DNA from: Chryseobacterium sp. JAH
GTDB lineage: Bacteria > Bacteroidota > Bacteroidia > Flavobacteriales > Weeksellaceae
Direction of reading: 5' to 3'
Assembly: GCF_001507335.1 (NCBI RefSeq)
Contig: NZ_LMAH01000001.1
Coordinates: 1-64,000 of the forward strand
DNA: 64,000 bases
This document shows positions 26,680-35,740 of this stretch, piece by piece (position 1 is the stretch's first letter; the number at the start of each line of letters is the position of its first letter). The notes under the pieces are model-generated. The model was not told the origin of the DNA. It searched no databases and saw only the letters and a program-made list of their open reading frames with translations. Position numbers and translations under genes: made by a program.

Positions 26680-27462
26680 ATGGAAATTTTCGGATATGTA
26701 GCATCGATTTTTATAGGTATTTCTTTAGGTTTAATAGGCGGTGGCGGAAGTATTCTTACCGTTCCTGTTTTGGTTTATCTCTTCGGAATTGACGCTTTTC
26801 TGGCAACAGAATATTCACTTTTCATTGTCGGAATCAGCAGTTTGGTTGGCTCGTTTTCTTATTTCAAAAAAGGATTGGTGGATTTTAAAACGGCTTTTAT
26901 TTTTGGCGTTCCTTCGATCATTTCCATTTTCCTTACCCGAAATTATATTCTTCCTTTAATTCCCGATAAAGTCTTTAGAATAGGGAATTTTATGGTGACC
27001 AAAGACATTTTTCTTCTGTTACTATTTGCTGGATTAATGATTGTCTCTTCCTATAAAATGATATGGAAAAGGGTGGAAACAATCCCTTCACAAAATAACA
27101 ATACACCTTTGGCAGTAGTTGAAGGTTCTGTGGTCGGAATTTTGACAGGTCTGGTAGGAGCGGGAGGCGGATTTATGATTATTCCTGCCTTGGTTAATCT
27201 TCTGAAAACGCCAATGAAAATCGCCATCGGAACTTCTTTGGTCATCATTTCTTTAAATTCTCTGATCGGATTTTTTTCATCAATGAATCACATCAAAATC
27301 GAATGGAATTTATTAGCAACCATCACCGCAATTGCCATCGTTGGAATTATCATTGGCTCGCAACTATCAAAGAAAATTGATGGCAAGAAACTGAGACCTG
27401 CATTCGGATGGTTTATTTTGGTGATGGGAATTTACATTGTTATTAAAGAACTTTTCTTTTAA
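26680..27462 (+). CDS. TauE/SafE-family sulfite/organosulfur exporter
   Basis: 260 residues, almost all membrane helices (about eight). The two internal repeats each carry the family's Gly-rich turn: SLGLIGGGGSILTVPVLVY (about 14-32) and GLVGAGGGFMIIPALV (about 157-172). Family members export sulfite, sulfoacetate or similar anions. Here it sits between a Crp/Fnr regulator and a persulfide dioxygenase, whose product is sulfite, so sulfite export is the most likely role (inference). Transcription probably begins at the shared 23-bp element upstream. Confidence 0.87.
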   Translation: MEIFGYVASIFIGISLGLIGGGGSILTVPVLVYLFGIDAFLATEYSLFIVGISSLVGSFSYFKKGLVDFKTAFIFGVPSIISIFLTRNYILPLIPDKVFRIGNFMVTKDIFLLLLFAGLMIVSSYKMIWKRVETIPSQNNNTPLAVVEGSVVGILTGLVGAGGGFMIIPALVNLLKTPMKIAIGTSLVIISLNSLIGFFSSMNHIKIEWNLLATITAIAIVGIIIGSQLSKKIDGKKLRPAFGWFILVMGIYIVIKELFF

Positions 27463-27468
27463 AAATCT

Positions 27469-27491
27469 TATGTAACAAAAGTAGCTGTACA
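27469..27491. promoter_or_regulatory. 23-bp shared upstream element, copy 2
   Basis: Identical to 26615-26637. It lies 57 bases before the persulfide dioxygenase gene. Two perfect copies before two consecutive genes of the same pathway make a regulator site or shared promoter very likely. Confidence 0.65.
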
Positions 27492-27547
27492 ACAGAATTC
27501 AAACCTGGAAATTTGTATCAAATTAAAATGAAATTAAAATTATCAAA

Positions 27548-28960
27548 ATGAAAATAGAACAGATTTATACAGGATGTCTCGCTCAAGGAGCTTATTACAT
27601 TGTTTCAAACGGTGAAGCGGCAATCATTGATCCTTTAAGAGAAACTCAACCTTACATTGACAGACTGGAAAAATACAATATAAAATTGAAATATATTTTT
27701 GAAACCCATTTTCACGCAGATTTTGTGAGTGGCCACATTGATTTAAGTAAAAAAACAAATGCACCAATCGTGTACGGACCTACTGCAAATCCTGAGTTTA
27801 ATGCGATTATTGCTGAAGACGGACATATCTTTGAAATCGGAAAAATCAAAATAAGAGTTCTGCACACACCGGGACATACAATGGAAAGCTCTTCTTTTTT
27901 ATTAATCGATGAAAACGGTAAGGAAAAAGCACTTTTCAGTGGAGATACTTTGTTTCTTGGCGATGTTGGTCGTCCGGATCTGGCTCAGAAAGCCGCGAAT
28001 ATGACTCAGGAAGAACTGGCTGGACTTCTTTACGAAAGTTTATACCAAAAAATTCTGCCTTTGAGCGATGAAATTATCGTTTATCCTGCGCACGGAGCTG
28101 GTTCTGCCTGCGGGAAAAATATGCAAAAAGAGACGGTTGATACATTGGGGAATCAAAAGAAGACCAATTATGCACTCAATCAAAAAGATAAAGAAAGCTT
28201 CATAAAAGCTGTTACAGAAGGGCTTCTTCCACCCCATGCCTATTTCGGGATGAATGTAGCGATGAATAAAAAAGGCTACGACAGTTTTGATGAGGTTTTG
28301 TCAAAAGGGCTTCACGCTCTTTCTCCTGAAGAATTTGAAGAAATGGCAGAACATTCAGGAGCTTTGATTTTGGATGTCAGAAATAATGATGATTTTGCAA
28401 AAGGTTTTGTCCCTCAATCGATTAATATCGGTTTAGAAGGAGATTTTGCACCCTGGGTTGGTGCTTTGATTGTAGATGTAAAACAACCGATTTTATTAAT
28501 TACCGATGAAAATAATGAAGAGGAAACGGTGACAAGACTCAGCAGAGTAGGATTTGACAACGTTTTAGGTTTTCTGAAAGGTAGTTTTGAAGCCTGGAAA
28601 AACAGCGGAAAAGAAATTGACAGAGTTCATCGAATTTTTGCTACAGATTTTGAAAAGGAAATTGAGAATAAAGAGGTGAAAATTATTGATGTACGAAAAG
28701 AAACTGAGTACGAAGCAGAACACGTTGATAAAGCTTACAGTAAGCCTTTAGCTTACATCAATGAATGGATTAATCATCTTGAACCGACTGAGCATTTTTA
28801 TCTTCACTGCGCAGGTGGTTATCGAAGTATGATGGCGGCGAGCATTCTTCTGGCAAGAGGTTATAGAAATTTTACCGAAATTGAAGGTGGATTTAATGCA
28901 ATCGCACAAACTGGTGTTCCCAAAAGTGATTTCGTTTGTCAAAGTAAAGTTTTGAAGTAA
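27548..28960 (+). CDS. Metallo-beta-lactamase-fold persulfide dioxygenase with two rhodanese domains
   Basis: 470 residues. The first 230 form an ETHE1-like metallo-beta-lactamase fold with iron-binding THFHADFVSGH (about 56-66), HTPGHTMESSS (about 102-112) and YPAHGAGSACG. Two rhodanese domains follow: about 260-355, without a catalytic Cys, and about 370-460 with the active Cys loop YLHCAGGYRSMMA. The enzyme oxidises glutathione- or other low-molecular-weight persulfide to sulfite, and the rhodanese can move sulfane sulfur to or from it. Two YeeE/YedE transporter genes follow closely. Similar to CstB/PRF fusions of other bacteria. Confidence 0.9.
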   Translation: MKIEQIYTGCLAQGAYYIVSNGEAAIIDPLRETQPYIDRLEKYNIKLKYIFETHFHADFVSGHIDLSKKTNAPIVYGPTANPEFNAIIAEDGHIFEIGKIKIRVLHTPGHTMESSSFLLIDENGKEKALFSGDTLFLGDVGRPDLAQKAANMTQEELAGLLYESLYQKILPLSDEIIVYPAHGAGSACGKNMQKETVDTLGNQKKTNYALNQKDKESFIKAVTEGLLPPHAYFGMNVAMNKKGYDSFDEVLSKGLHALSPEEFEEMAEHSGALILDVRNNDDFAKGFVPQSINIGLEGDFAPWVGALIVDVKQPILLITDENNEEETVTRLSRVGFDNVLGFLKGSFEAWKNSGKEIDRVHRIFATDFEKEIENKEVKIIDVRKETEYEAEHVDKAYSKPLAYINEWINHLEPTEHFYLHCAGGYRSMMAASILLARGYRNFTEIEGGFNAIAQTGVPKSDFVCQSKVLK

Positions 28961-28983
28961 TTTTGAATTAAATAAGTAAATTA

Positions 28984-29547
28984 ATGTTAGATATCATAAA
29001 AGAACCTTGGCCGTGGTATATTGCTGGCCCGTTGATTGGTTTTACCGTTCCGGCTTTGCTGATTTTAGGCAATAAATCTTTCGGGATCAGTTCGTCATTG
29101 CGACATATTTGCGCAGCCTGTATTCCGGCTAATTTAAGTTTTTTCAAATACGACTGGAAAAAAGAATCATGGAATCTATTCTTTGTATTAGGAATTTTCT
29201 TCGGAGGAATGATCGCCGCTCATTTACTGATGATTCCTGAAGAAATTAAAGTCAATCCAAACCTTAAAGCAGAATTGGCAACCTATGGGATCACGGATTA
29301 TAGAAATCTTGTTCCGACCCAATTGATGAATTTTGAAAGTTTATTGACGCTAAAAGGATTCATTATGATGGTTGTCGGCGGATTTTTGGTTGGTTTCGGA
29401 ACAAGGTATGCCGGAGGTTGTACAAGCGGACACGCCATAATGGGACTTTCCAATCTTCAATGGCCATCTTTAGTAGCAACAATCTGCTTCATGATCGGCG
29501 GTTTTTTAATGGCAAATGTGATTTTGCCAATCATTCTTTCACTCTAA
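28984..29547 (+). CDS. YeeE/YedE-family sulfur-compound transporter, first half
   Basis: 187 residues with about four or five helices. The conserved Cys motif GTRYAGGCTSGHAIMG (about 139-154) is the one used by YeeE/TsuA for moving thiosulfate. Family members are about 350 residues; this protein and the next one each supply half of that length, so they probably work together. It starts 23 bases after the persulfide dioxygenase gene in the same operon. Confidence 0.85.
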   Translation: MLDIIKEPWPWYIAGPLIGFTVPALLILGNKSFGISSSLRHICAACIPANLSFFKYDWKKESWNLFFVLGIFFGGMIAAHLLMIPEEIKVNPNLKAELATYGITDYRNLVPTQLMNFESLLTLKGFIMMVVGGFLVGFGTRYAGGCTSGHAIMGLSNLQWPSLVATICFMIGGFLMANVILPIILSL

Positions 29548-29559
29548 ACTTATTTAATA

Positions 29560-30042
29560 ATGAAAAAAGAAACAGATAGACGTCACCAAGATACCATTTG
29601 TACCAACGAAAGCCATCTTCAGCACAAATGGTATCACAATTTGAAATACCTTTTGGTAGGAATTTTATTCGGAATCGTGTTTGTGAAAGCTGAGATCATC
29701 AGTTGGTTCAGAATTCAAGAAATGTTCCGTTTGCAGTCATTTCATATGTACGGCGTAATTGGAAGCGCAGTTTTAACAGGAATGATTTCTGTCTGGCTGA
29801 TTAAAAAATTCAAAATAAAAACCATTTATGGGGAAAACATTTCAATTGCTCCTAAAACTTTTAATAAAGGGCAAATTTACGGAGGTTTAATCTTTGGATT
29901 TGGCTGGGCAATTACGGGTGCTTGTCCGGGACCTCTATTCGCACAAATTGGAACAGGAGCTTTTGCAGTGATTATTACTTTAGTGAGTGCTATTTTAGGA
30001 ACCTGGGTTTATGGATATTTCAGAGACAAGCTGCCACATTGA
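29560..30042 (+). CDS. YeeE/YedE-family (DUF6691-type) transporter, second half
   Basis: 160 residues: a soluble basic and His-containing N-terminus (about 1-25), then four helices. The motif FGWAITGACPGPLFAQIGTG (about 118-137) contains the second Cys loop of the family. The gene is 12 bases downstream of the other half. Import of thiosulfate or export of sulfur compounds is possible; direction cannot be read from sequence. Confidence 0.85.
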   Translation: MKKETDRRHQDTICTNESHLQHKWYHNLKYLLVGILFGIVFVKAEIISWFRIQEMFRLQSFHMYGVIGSAVLTGMISVWLIKKFKIKTIYGENISIAPKTFNKGQIYGGLIFGFGWAITGACPGPLFAQIGTGAFAVIITLVSAILGTWVYGYFRDKLPH

Positions 30043-31000
30043 TTTTTAGAATGCCATTTAAAAAATTTTGTAATATCATTAAGTGGAAAATTTTATAAAT
30101 GAAATATTATAATGGTTTCTTTAGCGTACAGCACTGATATTGCCTTTAAAACGAATATTAATTTTGATTGAAGATTCAACTTAACAGTTGATTGATGTTC
30201 TCTTTATAGGTTTGTCCAATTGGTATTTTGTGCACATCAATTAAAATCCTATTATCCTCAATTTGTTTAATCTTATTTTTGGCAATAATAAATCATTTGC
30301 CGTTGCTCCAAAGCAGATTAACAGTATAGAAGGAAACATTAAATTTATTTCGAATTACTAAATTCCAATTAGCAAAATTTATTAGATGAATATTGTGAAA
30401 TTATTAAAGTAGTTTATCTGTTACATTCTTCATCTCGCCACTTTAGGTTAAACAAAAATAACTTTATATAGAAAACTTATTTCTGGGCAATTCAATTTCG
30501 AAAAATCTACGCATAAAAATGTTATTTTTTTGAGTCGATATAGATTAACAGTGGTTTATGCAAAGAAAAAAGCGGAAATAAAGTGAATTATCAATTCTTT
30601 CCTTTCTTGTACCCATAACCGAAGAAATATCGAAGTATCCGGTTGAAGATTTAACAAGAATTTCTCAAATTTTAGTTAATATATAGTCTTGTCTTTAGAA
30701 CTTGACAGGACTATACTCAAACCATTTATTAGTAGATATAGATAATATTTTGAAGGTATTGAATGAAATTTTATAGAGATTATTTTGTCTGAATAAATAC
30801 AATTTATAATACATTAATTTATGCAATATATTATTGTAACTAACTTTTTTTAGGTGGCCACTTTAAAGTAAATTTTATTTTATAGTGAATTTAACTCATC
30901 TTGACCTATTTTTTTTATCTGTTTGGGTTTAATTCGATGCGAGCTTCCTGTTATTAAAGATTCACTATTTAGGGATATACATGTCATTAGCCGCGAAGTC
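30043..31000. other. 1-kb spacer with gene remnants and hairpins
   Basis: No intact gene. It contains a LytTR remnant (30176-30292) and an imperfect 12-bp hairpin at 30682-30715 (TATAGTCTTGTC/GACAGGACTATA). The remaining sequence is AT-rich with stops in all frames. Confidence 0.5.
30176..30292 (-). pseudogene. C-terminal remnant of a LytTR DNA-binding domain
   Basis: On the minus strand 38 codons read IAKNKIKQIEDNRILIDV and HKIPIGQTYKENINQLL, the last strands of a LytTR domain (usual pattern: KIxxIxxxxIxIxxxxIPIGxxYKxxF). A stop codon cuts it directly upstream and no receiver domain is left. Relic of a LytT-type response regulator. Confidence 0.55.
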
Positions 31001-31042
31001 AAATAAAAAAGCAACATCACCAGTTTGGTCTTGTGATGTTGC
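31001..31042 (-). terminator. Terminator of the YceI-porin operon
   Basis: Perfect 10-bp stem GCAACATCAC/GTGATGTTGC with a 12-base loop and, on the minus strand, a T-rich tail. It is 33 bases beyond the stop codon at 31076. Confidence 0.8.
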
Positions 31043-31075
31043 GGATAAAAAATTTAATGATCTGAAAAAGTTTAT

Positions 31076-31582
31076 CTAAATTCTAGTTACTAGGCTTAGT
31101 ATCAGGTCTAGGTCGTCTTTTACAACGATCATTCCGCCCATCTTTTTTGGTGGTGTGATGTTGAAATCACTGAATTTGAGACTCTTGCGACCAATCAGTT
31201 TGTTATTCTGTATAATGAAATCTACGTGATATTTCTTAGTTTGATTCATAATCTTTACTTCTATTACTGCAAGGAGATTTTTCTGATCCTTGGTAAGGCT
31301 GAGAAATCGGATGGTCATCTCAGGGTATTTTTCCACATTCAGCATTTTTCGGAAATCCCTGATCATCATCTTATTGCCGCAGTCGAAATCACTCACTTTT
31401 AAAATGATATTAGGTAGATTTTTCTCTGAGAGAGAATAAGAATCACGGTCATTTTTAAATGTGGTATTGAAAAATTGAAAACTGCTGACATTTGTACTGC
31501 CATTAATTTTTACAAAATTTTCCTGAGCATTGATCATTGTTGTGGAAAATAAGAAAAGTAGTACCATATAGAGAGGTTTCAT
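31076..31582 (-). CDS. YceI-like periplasmic protein
   Basis: 168 residues: signal peptide (1-19, ending INAQ), then a lipocalin-like body with the YceI order: KINGSTNVSSFQF at the beginning, MLNVEKYPEMTIRFLSL in the middle (YceI proteins have a KYP motif here) and FSDFNITPPKKMGGMIVVKD near the end. YceI proteins bind isoprenoid-like or amide lipids in the periplasm. It lies in one group with a porin and a second YceI protein. It is more diverged than the copy at 32959. Confidence 0.75.
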   Translation of the reverse strand: MKPLYMVLLFLFSTTMINAQENFVKINGSTNVSSFQFFNTTFKNDRDSYSLSEKNLPNIILKVSDFDCGNKMMIRDFRKMLNVEKYPEMTIRFLSLTKDQKNLLAVIEVKIMNQTKKYHVDFIIQNNKLIGRKSLKFSDFNITPPKKMGGMIVVKDDLDLILSLVTRI

Positions 31583-31642
31583 AGCTTTAGTTTTAAGAAA
31601 CAGAGAAACTACTAGTTTCCTCTGCTTCTGTTAAATGAAGAC

Positions 31643-32926
31643 TTAAAAAGATATTACAGCTTCCAGCATAAATCCGTTGAACTTACCATCTCTGCGGATG
31701 TTGGTTGTTGGATATCCGTCGTATTTCTGGTTGACATATTCTAATTTTGCAAGGATGTTTTTGGTCATAAACCAGCCTCCGCCAATATTATATCGGTCTA
31801 CACTAATGTCGTCTCCGCTGATTAGTTTTCCGTTCACTTTGTTGTACCGTCCGCCGAAGTAAAGGTTTTCAGTATTTCCGAATCTGTAAATAAGTTCTGC
31901 AGCGTATTGATTGTATGTTCTTCTGTCAGTTTCTACAAGATTACGTCCGGAAGCAGATTCAAAGATTCCGAAGAATTCCAAGCCTTTGTATTTAAGAAAT
32001 GGGTTAATCATGACTGAAGTCATCGTATTTGAAAAGTCAGGATCTACCATGCCGGATCTCATTTGAGCAGAAGAAGTGGCTGCTGTATTTTCCATCACAA
32101 AATAGTATCTGGAACCGGCTCTGTCTCCATTGTAAAAGTCAAGTCTTGGCGCTCTTGCAATATTGTAGACAGATCCTGTTAGTCTCACTCTTAGGTCTTG
32201 TGTAATCTGCTTATCATAGCCTAGTTTTCCATAAATGCCGGGACTTGTTCCTCCAGTAGCGGTTTGATTAAGTTTTCCGTTAGTCACACCCCCCATTATG
32301 ATAATGCCGTTTCTTCGATAGTATAGTTCTGCAAAAGGAAATGTGGCATAAGCATCCATCAGGTAATTTCCGACAAACGGATTCAAAACAGCGTAAGCAT
32401 TATCTGTTCTTCTCAGTTGCGCATCACCATAGTTTATTTGATCCTGACCTACTTTAATAGTTGTATATTTCATCAGTTCTTCTGCAAAACCTTTTTGGAT
32501 GAAGTCCAATTTATCAATCTGTAAGTATCCACCTTTTACATAAGTTTCGTTATGGTGTCTTGAAGACAGGAATGTTCTCAAGTGAAGATTAACACCATCA
32601 TATAAAGCGACGTCCAGGTCTAAGTTGGCGGTTGGGAGGTTGATGTTATTTCCTATGTTGTATAATTGATTGGTATTGACACCGTTAACAATAACGGGTG
32701 TCGCATTATTCTCATGTTTGATTCCCTGGAATTGCAATGCAAAAGCACCTCCCACTTTTACTCTTAAGTGATCAAAAGTGGAAACAGAATCTTTTGGATT
32801 TTCAAAAACTGTTAATCCTCGCTGGTCTCTTGGTTTCAAATTGTCCAATTTTCCTTCTTGAGCGATCGCAGTTGTTACTGTTAATAAAGCGAAGATGAAG
32901 CTGATTTTAAATATATTTCTTTTCAT
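31643..32926 (-). CDS. Outer-membrane porin-like beta-barrel protein
   Basis: 427 residues with signal peptide (1-22, ending TAIAQ) and a series of amphipathic strands ending in a C-terminal strand with terminal Phe (FNGFMLEAVISF), the mark of outer-membrane barrels. It resembles the phosphate-selective OprO/OprP-like group (LDVALYDGVNLHLRTFL; YGDAQLRRTDNAYAVLNPFV). It lies between two YceI-type genes on the same strand, with spacers of 32 and 60 bases. The substrate is unknown. Confidence 0.8.
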   Translation of the reverse strand: MKRNIFKISFIFALLTVTTAIAQEGKLDNLKPRDQRGLTVFENPKDSVSTFDHLRVKVGGAFALQFQGIKHENNATPVIVNGVNTNQLYNIGNNINLPTANLDLDVALYDGVNLHLRTFLSSRHHNETYVKGGYLQIDKLDFIQKGFAEELMKYTTIKVGQDQINYGDAQLRRTDNAYAVLNPFVGNYLMDAYATFPFAELYYRRNGIIIMGGVTNGKLNQTATGGTSPGIYGKLGYDKQITQDLRVRLTGSVYNIARAPRLDFYNGDRAGSRYYFVMENTAATSSAQMRSGMVDPDFSNTMTSVMINPFLKYKGLEFFGIFESASGRNLVETDRRTYNQYAAELIYRFGNTENLYFGGRYNKVNGKLISGDDISVDRYNIGGGWFMTKNILAKLEYVNQKYDGYPTTNIRRDGKFNGFMLEAVISF

Positions 32927-32958
32927 GATGTAAATATTATTCAGTTAATTGATTTGAG

Positions 32959-33495
32959 TTAGTCTGCGACTATATTTACTTTTACAGTGACAATATCACC
33001 TGTTTTGATCCCCATAAACCCTGGGCGTTCCATTCCGAATTCTGACAATTTGATCGTTTCTGAACCGTCGATGACGTAGGTGTTTCCTTTTTTTACAATG
33101 GATATGGGAAATGAAACGGTTTTGGTAGCTCCTGCGATTGTCAGTTTCCCTGTAGCATTGCTCTTGCCGAGATTGATGGAAGTAGCAGTGAAGAGTATAT
33201 TGGGAGCCTTCTCGGCCTTCAATGCATCATAGGCCTTCTTTTCCATTGTCTTTCCCTTTTCTGCCTTTAAGTTTCGGACAGGGACGCTGAAGGTCACATT
33301 TGTGAGTGCGTTTCCTGAAACAATTCCGGAAAAGGACGAACCCGAGCCGGTCATTTCCCAGTCATGCATCGGAGATGTTCCGAAAATAGTGATCGTTGTA
33401 CTTTTTGAGGCTAATCTTTGAGCGTTTGCCACTTGGGGTAATAACATACTTCCTAATATTAAACCGAGTGTCATTAGATGTTTCGTAGTTTTCAT
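32959..33495 (-). CDS. YceI-family protein
   Basis: 178 residues with a signal peptide (about 1-25, ending NAQR). The body begins with FGTSPMHDWEMTGSG, the HxW motif of a YceI subgroup common in Bacteroidetes. It continues with MEKKAYDALKAEKAPNILF and ends KLSEFGMERPGFMGIKTGD, all usual for YceI. It probably binds a hydrophobic molecule in the periplasm. It is the first gene of the three-gene group with the porin and the second YceI-like protein. Confidence 0.88.
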   Translation of the reverse strand: MKTTKHLMTLGLILGSMLLPQVANAQRLASKSTTITIFGTSPMHDWEMTGSGSSFSGIVSGNALTNVTFSVPVRNLKAEKGKTMEKKAYDALKAEKAPNILFTATSINLGKSNATGKLTIAGATKTVSFPISIVKKGNTYVIDGSETIKLSEFGMERPGFMGIKTGDIVTVKVNIVAD

Positions 33496-34297
33496 TTGAT
33501 ACTATTTTATTTATAATTATGTTCTTTAGATTTTATGTGACAATGAAGTTGATGTCATTTGTGTAGTCATATAATAAGATCAAGTAAATTTTGTTTGTCT
33601 TCACGATCCAGATTAATAATGATTGCAATCTGTTGATTGCTTTAAATTCATAGGACAAAGGTATTTTAGAAGTAATGTCCAGATGATGATGAAACTTTCA
33701 TTTTGAAATGATCCTCATCACTTCACTCCATCAGCTTCTCAAGCATCATATTTACTATAATCTTAAATTTCTGTAAGTCTGAAATTCTTGATATTGATAT
33801 GTTACTTCATTGTTTGAAAAGTGGTAATTGATTAAGTATGAATGTTTTGTGTTGATTAGATTCATCAGATATTATTCTGGGACTAGATTTATTTGGGATA
33901 CTAAGTTCTTTGCTGAAGATCACAAAGTTTAATGATGGAAGTCATTTTCCCTATCTGGTTCTGTTTCTAGCTTTGTTGAACCTTTTAAAAATAACCACAT
34001 GGAAACAGTAAGCATGGCATCAACTATCAAAACAGTGGATCCGTTCATTAATAAACTTGTGAAGTAATGTTATGAGACGACAGAGGAACAGCTTGAGTCA
34101 AAAAATCCCACTTGCGAATCAAACTTTTATAAGCTGCAAGAAATTAGTAAAACCTAAGCGGTCGTACTAATGATAACAAATTGCGGTCATCACGTACAAC
34201 AAATCCGATCAGTAAAATATTTCCGGACTAGGCTGTTTACAGAGGGTTGCTGCTAGACATCGTTCTTACTTATTTTTTCCATTGAACCTTTAAATCA
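33496..34297. other. 0.8-kb spacer with a possible broken short gene
   Basis: Must hold the promoter of the minus-strand YceI group. On the plus strand 33999-34157 one frame has an ATG (METVSMASTIKTV), an in-frame TAA at 34065 and then 29 open codons (TTEEQLESKNPTCESNFYK); it may be a decayed gene of unknown kind. Nothing else was recognised. Confidence 0.4.
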
Positions 34298-34331
34298 GCA
34301 ATTGGCTTTACTATACAATAAAGCCAATTGC
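34298..34331 (+). promoter_or_regulatory. Perfect 13-bp hairpin just before the alcohol dehydrogenase start
   Basis: GCAATTGGCTTTA and TAAAGCCAATTGC enclose an 8-base loop. It ends 18 bases before the ATG at 34350. No T-run follows, so it is probably not a simple terminator; it may be an operator or an RNA structure in the leader. Confidence 0.5.
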
Positions 34332-34349
34332 TCCAGAAATCTATAAATT

Positions 34350-35384
34350 ATGATACCAAAAAAAATGAAAGCAGCGGTGATCCACGCTTTTGGAGAGCCG
34401 TTACAAATCGAAGAATTGCCGGTGAGAGAACCTGGAGAAAATGAAGTATTAGTAAAAGTGATTGCCTGTGGCGTATGCCATACGGATCTTCATGCCTGTG
34501 AGGGAGATTGGCCAGCCAAACCAAATATGCCTTTGGTTCCCGGGCACGAGGCGATAGGATATGTCGTTGCGTTAGGTCAAAGTGTGAAAAACGTGCAAGA
34601 AGGTGATATTGTCGGTGTACCATGGTTATACAGTGCCTGCGGATGTTGTGACTATTGTTACACGGGCTGGGAAACCCTTTGTGAAAGTCAGAAAAACGGA
34701 GGCTATAGTGTAGACGGAGGTTTTGCTGAATATGTGGTCGCTGATGCTAGATATGTAGCTCGCTTTCCTTCAGGAATCAATTTTACGGAAATGGCTCCCA
34801 TTATTTGCGCAGGGGTTACGGTTTACAAAGGTCTGAAGGAAACCGGTGCTAAACCTGGGGAATGGGTAGGCATTTCTGGGATCGGGGGATTGGGACATCT
34901 TGCCATTCAGTATGCCAAGGCGATGGGTCTGCATGTGGCAGCTATTGATATTACCGAGGATAAACTAAAACTGGCAAAAGAATTAGGGGCAGATGTGACT
35001 GTAAATGCTAAAGAAATTGATCCGGGATTGTCCCTTAAGAAAGAGACCGGCGGGATGCACGGCATGCTAGTGACGGCACCATCAACAACGGCATTCAATC
35101 AGGCGCTCGGCGCCCTTCGACGTAAAGGAGTACTTTCCTTAAACGGCCTTCCCTCTGGTACCTTTGACCTGTCGATTTTCGATACGGTAATTAATGGAAC
35201 CACTATTAAAGGTTCGATTGTCGGAACTCGGAAAGATATGGAAGAAGCCATCGCTTTTGCCGTTGAAGGAAAGGTGAAAGCTACCGTAAAAACAGCCAGA
35301 CTCGAAGATATTAATACTGTTTTTGATGAAATGAAAAAAGGAGATATTAGCGGCAGAATGGTTTTAGAAATCGCAAAACCATAA
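34350..35384 (+). CDS. adhP: Zinc-dependent alcohol dehydrogenase
   Basis: 344 residues, close to AdhP. Catalytic zinc ligands: Cys43 and His66 with Glu67 (ACGVCHTDLHA; PGHEAIG). Structural zinc: Cys97, Cys100, Cys103 and Cys111 (ACGCCDYCYTGWETLC). The NAD-binding loop is GIGGLGHLAIQYAKAMG (about 176-192), with Asp in AAIDITEDK favouring NAD. It interconverts primary alcohols such as ethanol with aldehydes. The start may be the ATG at 34350 or the Met six codons in (34365). It has no co-transcribed neighbour. It stands near stress proteins that often accompany AdhP under low-oxygen conditions (inference). Confidence 0.9.
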   Translation: MIPKKMKAAVIHAFGEPLQIEELPVREPGENEVLVKVIACGVCHTDLHACEGDWPAKPNMPLVPGHEAIGYVVALGQSVKNVQEGDIVGVPWLYSACGCCDYCYTGWETLCESQKNGGYSVDGGFAEYVVADARYVARFPSGINFTEMAPIICAGVTVYKGLKETGAKPGEWVGISGIGGLGHLAIQYAKAMGLHVAAIDITEDKLKLAKELGADVTVNAKEIDPGLSLKKETGGMHGMLVTAPSTTAFNQALGALRRKGVLSLNGLPSGTFDLSIFDTVINGTTIKGSIVGTRKDMEEAIAFAVEGKVKATVKTARLEDINTVFDEMKKGDISGRMVLEIAKP

Positions 35385-35540
35385 TATTCGTTGCTACAAT
35401 TTATTTAAATCCTATTAATGATACCAATATGGTTTTGCTTCTAAAGTAGGCTTTGAATTAAATAGTAAATAATTAATTTATTTTTTCAGCATACTTATGA
35501 TAAGAGCCTTGCATAGAGGATTTATTTAATCTGCTGTTAG

Positions 35541-35740
35541 GCAGTTGTAGAAGCAATCGTTATTGATCCCAAAAGAGATTTCGATACCTATCTTCAGATT
35601 GCGAAGGAAAAATAATCTGACAATCATCCATATCATTGAAACGCATATTTATGCAGATTTTCTCTCAGGTTCACATGAACTTGTAGAAGTAACGTATTCG
35701 AAGCTGTATTTTCCAATAGTGACTGTTAAGAATGACCATG
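35541..35740 (+). pseudogene. Frameshifted fragment of a metallo-beta-lactamase-fold hydrolase
   Basis: One frame reads EAIVIDPKRDFDTYLQIAKE and ends at a stop. Shifted by one frame, the protein continues NNLTIIHIIETHIYADFLSG SHELVEV, which is the start of a persulfide-dioxygenase-like hydrolase (normally ETHIHADFLSG; the first metal-binding His is changed to Tyr). The rest is lost. It is related to, but not copied from, the intact enzyme at 27548. Confidence 0.65.
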
